A stretch of 64,000 nucleotides of DNA from Actinoplanes nipponensis (GTDB lineage Bacteria > Actinomycetota > Actinomycetes > Mycobacteriales > Micromonosporaceae), in NCBI RefSeq assembly GCF_016862275.1, contig NZ_BOMQ01000070.1:36810-100809 (forward strand), read 5' to 3'. This document shows, piece after piece, positions 58,500-64,000 of this stretch. The translations under genes and the position numbers were made by a program. A model generated the notes under the pieces. That model searched no databases and was not told the DNA's origin. It saw only the letters and a list, made by a program, of their open reading frames with translations. Within the stretch, counting starts at the first letter, position 1. Each line of letters starts with the position of its first letter.

Positions 58500-58928
58500 T
58501 CAGTCGGCGGGCGTGGCGGCCGGGGACAGGGTGTCGACCGGGCCGCCGAGGTAGGTGTTCGCGGCGGCGGTGAGCGCGTCGAACACCTCGCCCAGGGCGT
58601 GGTGGAGCAGGTCGTGGTCCCGGGCGGCGGTGATGGCGTGATCGAAGATGGTGCGGATCGCGCCGAGGTCGGTCCGCACGATCTCGGCCTGCGCGGTGAA
58701 GGGCACCACGGTCAGCTCGTCGCGGAAGTGCCAGTCGGTGATGCCGTCGCGGAACCGCACGCGGTACCGGTCCCCGTGGGGGATGCTCGGGCGGCGCAGG
58801 ATGTCGATGACGACGCCGGGGTGTTCCTGGTGGTCTTCGAGGACGAACCTCACGCGGACCAGGTCACGCAGTCGTGGCTCCGGGCCGGTCGGTGTGAAGG
58901 CGCCGGGCTCGGCGGTGGTGTCGGTCAT
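58500..58928 (-). CDS. Beta-barrel plus helical protein, paralog 2
   Basis: A 142-residue protein with the same plan as 58007-58405: strand-rich N-terminus (DLVRVRFVLEDHQEHPGVVI, RYRVRFRDGITDWHFRDELT) and helical C-terminus (IRTIFDHAITAARDHDLLHH, ALTAAANTYLGG). It starts 14 bp after the upstream gene. Function unknown; the pairing suggests an ancient duplication. Confidence 0.75.
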   Translation of the reverse strand: MTDTTAEPGAFTPTGPEPRLRDLVRVRFVLEDHQEHPGVVIDILRRPSIPHGDRYRVRFRDGITDWHFRDELTVVPFTAQAEIVRTDLGAIRTIFDHAITAARDHDLLHHALGEVFDALTAAANTYLGGPVDTLSPAATPAD

Positions 58929-58942
58929 GGCGGGGGTGCTCC

Positions 58943-59269
58943 TTACCGGGTGGGGTGGTCGTGTTCGCCGAGCCCGTTGACCTCGAACGCGATGATCCGG
59001 TCGTTGGTCTCGGTGGTGTCGGCGTGCAGGTAGAAGTCGTGCTGGCGGCGCAGGGCGCCGATGGAGACGCCGTGCAGATCGAGGACGATGTAGTCGGTGG
59101 CGGCGCCGGTGTCCCGGTTGATCGGGTAAACGCGCAGGTGCAGGTTGCGCAGGACATCGGCGATGACTGGGTCGAGGTCGCTAATCAGGGCGAGGGCGCC
59201 GAGGAGCTGGTGGGCGCTGAGGGTGTGCTGGCCGCCGTCACCGAGGGCGTCCAAGGGGTCGGGGGTCAT
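58943..59269 (-). CDS. Small protein, function unknown
   Basis: A 108-residue protein: helical start (LSAHQLLGALALISDLDPVI), then strands (LRVYPINRDTGAATDYIVLD, FYLHADTTETNDRIIAFEVN). Its ATG overlaps the upstream stop (ATGA). No family recognised. Confidence 0.72.
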   Translation of the reverse strand: MTPDPLDALGDGGQHTLSAHQLLGALALISDLDPVIADVLRNLHLRVYPINRDTGAATDYIVLDLHGVSIGALRRQHDFYLHADTTETNDRIIAFEVNGLGEHDHPTR

Positions 59270-59739
59270 GACCGGCTCCGGTTCTCGCTCGGGGCGCCGG
59301 CCGCGGTCGACTCCGCGTGGAGGTCAGTGGCCGGGAAGGCAGGCAGGATCGGGGTGAGGGTGCCGCCGGTCTGCTCGTCGGCGAGAGCGCCGCAGGCGAC
59401 GAGTGCGGTTCCGGCGGCGATGGCCTGCGCCGGGGTGTAACGCACGCGCACGCTGCGGCTGTGATCGGTCAGCACCGCCCGTACCTCGACGGTGCCGGTC
59501 TGCCAGGTGCAGACGGGCAGGCGCTCGTCGGGCACGGCCCGCATGGTGGTGCGGGTCAGCTCGTCGTATGCGGTCATGAGCTGCGTGTGGTAGGTGGTGT
59601 AGGCGAGTTCGTACTCCGCGATCTTGCTGGCGAGGAAGCCGTCTTCGTCGTCGACGAGGCATTCCAGGAGGGCGCGGTGACGTTCAGCGGCGCCGCGTGC
59701 GGCGGCGTATGCCTGTACGAGGGTCAAAAGGTGTTCCAC
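59266..59739 (-). CDS. Small coiled-coil-like protein, function unknown
   Basis: A 157-residue protein. A long helical N-terminus (LLTLVQAYAAARGAAERHRA, KIAEYELAYTTYHTQLMTAY) is followed by a strand-rich part (TVEVRAVLTDHSRSVRVRYT) and an AAGTALVACGAL helix. The strand-helix end resembles that of the protein at 59815-60309. First gene of a three-gene coupled unit. Confidence 0.72.
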   Translation of the reverse strand: MEHLLTLVQAYAAARGAAERHRALLECLVDDEDGFLASKIAEYELAYTTYHTQLMTAYDELTRTTMRAVPDERLPVCTWQTGTVEVRAVLTDHSRSVRVRYTPAQAIAAGTALVACGALADEQTGGTLTPILPAFPATDLHAESTAAGAPSENRSRS

Positions 59740-59780
59740 AGTGAGATCCCTTCGCGGGAGAGGTTGTGATGCGGTGTGGG

Positions 59781-59807
59781 CCGCGCGGCCGGTGACCGGC
59801 CGCGCGG
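59781..59807 (-). terminator. 12-bp perfect hairpin after the 59815-60309 gene
   Basis: CCGCGCGGCCGG (59781-59792) pairs perfectly with CCGGCCGCGCGG (59796-59807) around the 3-nt loop TGA, 7 nt after the stop. Confidence 0.7.
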
Positions 59808-59814
59808 TGGCGGG

Positions 59815-60309
59815 TCATCGCGGGTCGGTCGGGCCGGGGATCACCGGCGGCGGGCCGGGGTGGGTGCTGGTGAAGGGCACCGCCTCGGTGATGGCCGGCA
59901 GAGCGGCGTCGACCTTCGCGCCGACGCGGTCGAGGGCTACCGCGCCGAGGGCGGTGAGGTGCGCGCCGATGGTGAGGGCCTGCGCGCCGGTGAACGCGAT
60001 GACCAGCGGTCGGGCGGTGGTGTCGCGGGCGTGGACCTCGATGTGTCCGCCGTTGGTCGCGCGGACCGGCAGGAACGGCTCGGGGCGGGCGTCGCCGGGC
60101 AGTGCCTCGCGGACGGTCGCGGCGAGGGACTGGTATCCGGCCTGAACGGCCTGTTCCCAGTACTCGGCCTGGGCGACGAGGTGTTTCGCTTCGTTGTCGG
60201 TGGCGGCGTGCCCGGCGAGGACACGGTTGACCTCGCCTTTGGCGTAGGCGTCGCACAGTTGCCAGATCGCGGCGAGCATCGCCTCGGCGGTGGTGGTGGT
60301 GGGGTTCAC
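59815..60309 (-). CDS. Small helical-plus-strand protein, function unknown
   Basis: A 164-residue protein. GTG 60309 follows GGAGG with 8-nt spacing. The frame is also open to an ATG at 60558 that overlaps the DUF932 stop (TGATG), but that extension is Pro/Ala/Arg low-complexity and contains a strong hairpin, so I prefer the shorter start. Helices (AMLAAIWQLCDAYAKGEVNR, EYWEQAVQAGYQSLAATVRE) precede strands (GGHIEVHARDTTARPLVIAF) and a TGAQALTIGAHLTALG helix. Confidence 0.72.
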   Translation of the reverse strand: MNPTTTTAEAMLAAIWQLCDAYAKGEVNRVLAGHAATDNEAKHLVAQAEYWEQAVQAGYQSLAATVREALPGDARPEPFLPVRATNGGHIEVHARDTTARPLVIAFTGAQALTIGAHLTALGAVALDRVGAKVDAALPAITEAVPFTSTHPGPPPVIPGPTDPR

Positions 60310-60506
60310 GGCAGGTGCCTCCATCGCGGTGGAGCCGGATGTGGAGTCGTCGGGTGCAGGCGCCGCTGGCGCCGGTGCGGCCGGGCGCAGGCGCGGCGGC
60401 GAGGTGCGGGCCGGGTAAGCGGCGGGCGGGCCGGGCGGGCGGCGTGGACCGGTGGGCTGCGGCGGGCGAATCACGGGCCGCGCCGGGCGAGCGGTCGTGG
60501 TGCCCG

Positions 60507-60544
60507 CCGGGGCCGCCGCCCGCCGGTGGCGGTGGCGGCCCCGG
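60507..60544 (-). terminator. 11-bp perfect hairpin after the DUF932 gene
   Basis: CCGGGGCCGCC (60507-60517) pairs with GGCGGCCCCGG (60534-60544), 13 nt after the DUF932 stop. Confidence 0.7.
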
Positions 60545-60557
60545 TACCGGGTGCGCA

Positions 60558-61544
60558 TCAGACAGCGAACAGCTCGAATGCGCGGGCCTTGAGGTCCGCG
60601 CCTTTGCCGGTCAGTGCCCGCGTCGCGCGTACCGTGTCGCTGGTCGCGGGGGCGAAGTGGTCGAGGTATTCGGTGACGGCCTGGTATCCGGCCCACCGGG
60701 TGCCCTTGATCGCCTTCTGCGTGTCCGCGTCCCGGATCAGGTAGCGCAGCGAGTTGGTGCGCTGCTTCGCGTTGTTCTTCGCGATGTCGGAGGCGTCGTC
60801 GGCCAGGGGCCAGAGCTGCGCGGTGATCTTCTCGAACTCGCCCATGGTCAGCGACTCGTTGATCATCTTCTCGGCTTCGGTCTCGAACGCGGCGAAGTGC
60901 TTCCACACCAGACCGAGGGCCTGACGGGCCTCACCGATCTTCGCGGTGATCGTGGGGGCGTGCCGGAACACGTACGAGCCGAGCGACCGCTCGTAGGCCA
61001 TGCGCTGCGTGTTCGCGCACACGATCCGTACCGGGGTCGCGTCCAGGCGCAGCGAGGCGGTGCCGTCATGGCTCGTCGTCGCGGCCAGATAGAGATCCAT
61101 CCGGTCAACCCCGGCGATCTCCATCGCCTTCGGCAGCTTCATCGTGACGAAGACACTCTTGCCCTTACGCATCGAGCCGGCCGTCTCGAAGTGCGCACCG
61201 GACTCGTCCACGAGCAGGTTCAAAAGCTCCGCGACCTGCTCGTTCTGCACGGTCGTATAGTCCTCACCCACCACGCCGAGATACTCGGTCGCGCCGGTGG
61301 CGGGGTTGGTCCGCACGGTCATGAACTTGTCCGGGCAGTCGACCTTCGTGACACCGGCGTCGGTGACCTCGATGCCCTGAAGGGCGATCTTGCGGACCTC
61401 CCAGCCGCCGAGCCACGCCCTGCTCATGACCTCTTGTGCGGTCATGCACTCGTCGGTGATCTGGCCGAGCTGATGCCACGCCGACTTGCGGGCGGAGGCG
61501 AAGGCGGTCTGTCCGTTGGCCAGGGTTTCGAGTTCGTGTGCCAT
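60558..61544 (-). CDS. DUF932 phage/plasmid-like protein
   Basis: A 328-residue DUF932 protein. Diagnostic stretches are SARKSAWHQLGQ near the N-terminus, VGEDYTTVQNEQVAELLNLL, ATTSHDGTASLRLDATPVRI, VCANTQRMAYERSLGSYVFR and a helical C-terminus. DUF932 proteins occur on phages, plasmids and integrative elements; their function is unknown. It is the best-conserved gene of this region and supports a mobile-element origin. Confidence 0.93.
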   Translation of the reverse strand: MAHELETLANGQTAFASARKSAWHQLGQITDECMTAQEVMSRAWLGGWEVRKIALQGIEVTDAGVTKVDCPDKFMTVRTNPATGATEYLGVVGEDYTTVQNEQVAELLNLLVDESGAHFETAGSMRKGKSVFVTMKLPKAMEIAGVDRMDLYLAATTSHDGTASLRLDATPVRIVCANTQRMAYERSLGSYVFRHAPTITAKIGEARQALGLVWKHFAAFETEAEKMINESLTMGEFEKITAQLWPLADDASDIAKNNAKQRTNSLRYLIRDADTQKAIKGTRWAGYQAVTEYLDHFAPATSDTVRATRALTGKGADLKARAFELFAV

Positions 61545-61584
61545 GACTGGCGTGTCCTTTCATGCGGGGTTGGTTGGTGGTGGT

Positions 61585-61617
61585 GGCGATGCCGGGGTTT
61601 CGCGGCCCGGCATCGCC
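61585..61617 (-). terminator. 12-bp perfect hairpin between the 61719 gene and DUF932
   Basis: GGCGATGCCGGG (61585-61596) pairs with CCCGGCATCGCC (61606-61617), loop 9 nt. It lies 102 nt after the upstream stop and 41 nt before the DUF932 start, so it could also act as an attenuator. Confidence 0.65.
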
Positions 61618-61718
61618 GTCATAGGTAATGTTGCCTACCTCCACGGGCCGATCAAGGCGATCGGCTGGAGTCGATCGAGGTTTCTGGCGGCAATCTGACG
61701 GCCGCCATCACCGCCGTG

Positions 61719-62288
61719 TCACCCGGTGGCCGGGCGGGGGCGTAGCCGCCCGTCCGGGCCGTACACATAGGAATGCACGGTGCGGAACGGGGCCGGTAGG
61801 TACACCGTCAACCCGTGTTCCGGGACGAACATGGTCCGGTAGGACCGGGTGATACCCAGCGTCCACCCGTCGGGTTTGGTCCCGTGCGACCCCGGCGGCA
61901 TGATCCCCGCGCTCGGCCGGTCAGCGCGGGCGCGGCGGTGCCGGGCGAGGGCGATGTGAGGGCACAACGTCAGAGCAGCCTTCATGCACTCGGGATGGCC
62001 CGGTGGGTCAGTGAAGCGGCGCAACTCGACTGCGCGGGGCGTGCCCAGAAACGCCACCCAATACTCCATCGACTCGCCGCACAACGAGCACACGCGGCCG
62101 GCGGCGAGCCGCGTCGAGATCGTGGTGTTGAGGGTGGTGAAGTCGACATACGTGCCGGGGCCGCCGTGCGGGTCGGGGTGCTCGTTGACCGGCGGGATCG
62201 GCAGGCCGCGCCGTACGTCGCGGGGACGTGCGGCCAGCGAGGCGGGCAGGTCACCGGGCACGTCGGGCGGGGTGGGCGGCCGGGTCAT
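61719..62288 (-). CDS. Cys/His-rich protein, function unknown
   Basis: A 189-residue protein coupled by ATGA to the upstream gene. A treble-clef-like set VCSLCGESMEYWVAF ... PPGHPECMKAALTLCPHIAL suggests zinc binding. The C-terminal half (YRTMFVPEHGLTVYLPAPFR) is strand-rich. No family recognised. Confidence 0.75.
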   Translation of the reverse strand: MTRPPTPPDVPGDLPASLAARPRDVRRGLPIPPVNEHPDPHGGPGTYVDFTTLNTTISTRLAAGRVCSLCGESMEYWVAFLGTPRAVELRRFTDPPGHPECMKAALTLCPHIALARHRRARADRPSAGIMPPGSHGTKPDGWTLGITRSYRTMFVPEHGLTVYLPAPFRTVHSYVYGPDGRLRPRPATG

Positions 62289-62938
62289 GCCGTGCCGCCG
62301 GTCGCGTCGCGGCGCACGTCGGTGATGACCAGTTGCGGGTGCTCGGCGCGCAACACCGCCCGCGCGGTGTCCCATTGCGCCGGGGTCATCGCCGAGGCGA
62401 TGGTGTCGAGGTTGGCGGCCTGCATCACCGTGCGCTGAATTCCGGCCGCGTCGGGGTTGTCGAACACCGCGACCATGTCACCGCCCGCGACCACGTACAC
62501 GCGGGCCGCGCCGGAGGCGTCCGGCGGCACGCTCAGCCGGGCGGTACGGCGGTGCTCGGTCAGCCATCGGCCGATGACCTCTGCCGGGTCACCGTCGGCG
62601 AGGTCGGTGTCGTAGCCTTCACCGTCGAGCCACGACAGGTGATCCTCGACGGTCCAGTCCGGGTGAATGAGCCAACTCTGCCGTACGGCCTGCCACATGG
62701 TCAGCCGCGCCGGGGCGCCGACCGGGGACGCGGGTTGTGAGCCGTACGGGCCGGGCACCGGGCACAGTGCCGTCCCGTCCGCGTGCGACGCGGCAGGCCG
62801 CGCCAGGAACGCGGCGAGGGGCCATTCGCGCGGCGGCACGAGGCGGGCCGGTTCCCCGCATTCGGGGCAGCGCAGCGACCCTGATTCGGTCGGGGTGGTG
62901 TCGGTGTCCGGGCCGGTGTGTTCGTGCGGGGTGGTCAT
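62285..62938 (-). CDS. Zinc-ribbon protein, function unknown
   Basis: A 217-residue protein. A short zinc knuckle (RCPECGEPARLVPP) and a later Cys (TALCPVPG) are followed by SWLIHPDWTVEDHLSWLDGE and a C-terminal region with VFDNPDAAGIQRTVMQAANL. The ATG at 62938 has AAAGGA upstream. Coupled to the downstream Cys/His-rich gene. No family recognised. Confidence 0.75.
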   Translation of the reverse strand: MTTPHEHTGPDTDTTPTESGSLRCPECGEPARLVPPREWPLAAFLARPAASHADGTALCPVPGPYGSQPASPVGAPARLTMWQAVRQSWLIHPDWTVEDHLSWLDGEGYDTDLADGDPAEVIGRWLTEHRRTARLSVPPDASGAARVYVVAGGDMVAVFDNPDAAGIQRTVMQAANLDTIASAMTPAQWDTARAVLRAEHPQLVITDVRRDATGGTA

Positions 62939-62981
62939 CGCGGGTTGTCCTTTCCGGTGCTGGTAACGGGGGTATGCGGGT

Positions 62982-63012
62982 GCCGGGGCCGGGCGTGGTG
63001 CCCGGCCCCGGC
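62982..63012 (-). terminator. 13-bp perfect hairpin after the 63024 gene
   Basis: GCCGGGGCCGGGC (62982-62994) pairs with GCCCGGCCCCGGC (63000-63012) around the loop GTGGT, 11 nt after the stop. Confidence 0.75.
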
Positions 63013-63023
63013 GGGGTGGTGTG

Positions 63024-64000
63024 TCAGGCCGCGATCGGCGCGGCGGCGGCCTCGTCGTCGGCCGTGGTCGCGCCGGTGGCGGCGGCCTCGTCGGTGGTGG
63101 CGGCGGTCGTGTCCGCGCCCACCTCGGCCGTGCCGTCGCTGGTGGCGTTGTCGGTGCTGGCCGCGTCACCGTCGGCGGGCGCGGCGGCCTTGTCGGTGGT
63201 GGTGGTGGCGGCGGTCGTGTCCGTGCCCGCGTCGGCCGTGTCGTCGCCGGTGGTGTTGTCGGTGCTGGCCGCGTCGGTGTCGGCGGGCGCGGCGGTGGCG
63301 GGCTCGTCGTCGGTCAGCGGCCGGGTCATGAAGGCCACGACCTCGGCGGTCGGCGCGGGGGCGGTCTCCGCGAGGGCGTACTTCACCGGCGCCTCGCTGG
63401 TCATGACCAGCACACCCGGCTCGGTCAGCCGCGCCATGCTGTTAGCGACCGCGCCGGAGCTCCGCCCGCCCAACTCACGGGCCACGGTGCCGGGGGTCAC
63501 GTCGTGACCGGTGCCGAGGTCGCGCATGAACGCCTCGACCTGATTGCGCAGCCCGTTCTTCGCCAGCTTCGCCGACCCGTCGGTGTTGATCTCACCGGTG
63601 GTGCGGCCGGTGCCGGTGGTGGCGGCGGCGCGGCGGGCCGAGGGGCGGCGGATCTTGCGGGTGTGCCCGCACGTCGGGCAGGTGGTGTGGGTCGGGGCGT
63701 TGGCCGGGTCCACCTTCGTCAGATCGGCGTCCGCGACCGGCACCCACAACTCGGTGCCGTCTGCCTCGGTGGGCAGGCGACGCGCGGCCCCGGTGACCTC
63801 CATCGCGGCGAGGATCGTGTCGCCCATCGCGACCGACAGGCCGCTCTCGTTGATCGCCGCGTCTGCCGTGATGCCGTCGGGGTGTCCGCCCAACACACCG
63901 GCCATGATCAGCACCTTCAGGTCCGGCTGACGCGGCCCGACCGGCGCACCGGACACCGGAGCCGCCGCCGCGTCAGCCGCCTCCGCGTCAGCCGGGGTCT
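63024..64000 (-). CDS. Winged-helix-like protein with acidic repeat tail (5' truncated)
   Basis: The frame is open to the window edge, so the start is missing; a GTG at 63954-63956 is internal or an alternative start. Two helix-turn-helix-like units can be seen (VLIMAGVLGGHPDGITADAA; LRNQVEAFMRDLGTGHDVTP with TVARELGGRSSGAVANSMAR), separated by a Cys pair (TCPTCGHTRKI). The C-terminal 100 residues are an Ala/Thr/Asp tail with two 36-residue repeats. It may be a DNA-binding or nucleoid-type protein of the element. No family recognised. Confidence 0.7.
   Translation of the reverse strand, partial: TPADAEAADAAAAPVSGAPVGPRQPDLKVLIMAGVLGGHPDGITADAAINESGLSVAMGDTILAAMEVTGAARRLPTEADGTELWVPVADADLTKVDPANAPTHTTCPTCGHTRKIRRPSARRAAATTGTGRTTGEINTDGSAKLAKNGLRNQVEAFMRDLGTGHDVTPGTVARELGGRSSGAVANSMARLTEPGVLVMTSEAPVKYALAETAPAPTAEVVAFMTRPLTDDEPATAAPADTDAASTDNTTGDDTADAGTDTTAATTTTDKAAAPADGDAASTDNATSDGTAEVGADTTAATTDEAAATGATTADDEAAAAPIAA
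63085..63300. repeat. 108-bp tandem repeat encoding the acidic tail
   Basis: Two imperfect copies of a 108-bp unit (about 63085-63192 and 63193-63300) encode the two 36-residue repeats of the Ala/Thr/Asp tail; AAPADxDAASTDN is common to both. Confidence 0.7.

Noticed and set aside
57541..63012. A CRISPR array or repeat family formed by the hairpins
   Set aside because: The hairpins differ in sequence and are separated by genes; there are no short direct repeats with regular spacers.

Overview
This window is high-GC DNA of the actinomycete type: GC-rich third codon positions, many GTG starts, ATGA and GTGA stop/start overlaps, and families such as DUF397/DUF5753 regulators, S-adenosyl methyltransferases of the former DUF574 family, and an FxLD-family lanthipeptide. 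The organism is probably a filamentous actinomycete (Micromonosporaceae or Pseudonocardiaceae would fit), but the sequence alone does not fix the genus.

Positions 1-5.4 kb look like ordinary chromosome: a heterodimeric ABC exporter pair (the first gene is cut by the window edge), a secreted glucose/sorbosone-dehydrogenase-like lipoprotein and a DUF4232 lipoprotein. At 5840-5895 lies the 3' part of a tRNA-Lys(CTT) gene on the minus strand with no 5' half. This is the scar expected where an integrative element has inserted into a tRNA gene. Everything to its right has accessory character, so I read about 5.9 kb to beyond 64 kb as one large genomic island or integrative element (inference; the other end is outside the window).

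Inside the island, in order: a complete type I restriction-modification operon (hsdM-hsdS-hsdR, 6.1-11.9 kb); a 153-bp MITE with perfect 18-bp inverted termini; an FxLD lanthipeptide operon (12.3-21.0 kb) with precursor, LanB dehydratase, LanC cyclase, a stand-alone SpaB_C-like protein, an isoaspartyl-type methyltransferase, a JmjC/cupin oxygenase and a helical-repeat protein, but no exporter or leader protease; a long minus-strand run (21.3-28.5 kb) with two DUF574-type methyltransferases, a GPP34 protein, an acetamidase/formamidase and an APC permease, much of it joined by ATGA overlaps; and a regulator block (28.6-34.9 kb) with a DUF5753/DUF397 pair and two paralogous XRE-type regulators that share a conserved short leader.

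From 35.9 to 54.4 kb lies a Tad/Flp-type pilus or secretion cluster: prepilin peptidase, CpaB-like SAF protein, CpaE-like ATPase, TadA, TadB, TadC, Flp pilin, three TadE/TadG-like pseudopilins, then a membrane LysM-BTAD protein and a DUF2637 membrane protein. It is split between two pseudopilin genes by a four-gene minus-strand cassette (44.8-48.7 kb) with one canonical tyrosine recombinase, one zinc-finger recombinase-like protein whose active site is eroded, a small XRE regulator and a nucleotidyltransferase.

At 54.8-56.4 kb is an AT-richer orphan gene for a 540-residue protein with a PD-(D/E)xK nuclease core, a candidate defence gene. The last 7 kb (56.7-64 kb) is a minus-strand series of small genes around a DUF932 plasmid-type protein, in which nearly every transcription unit ends in a different long, perfect GC-rich hairpin.
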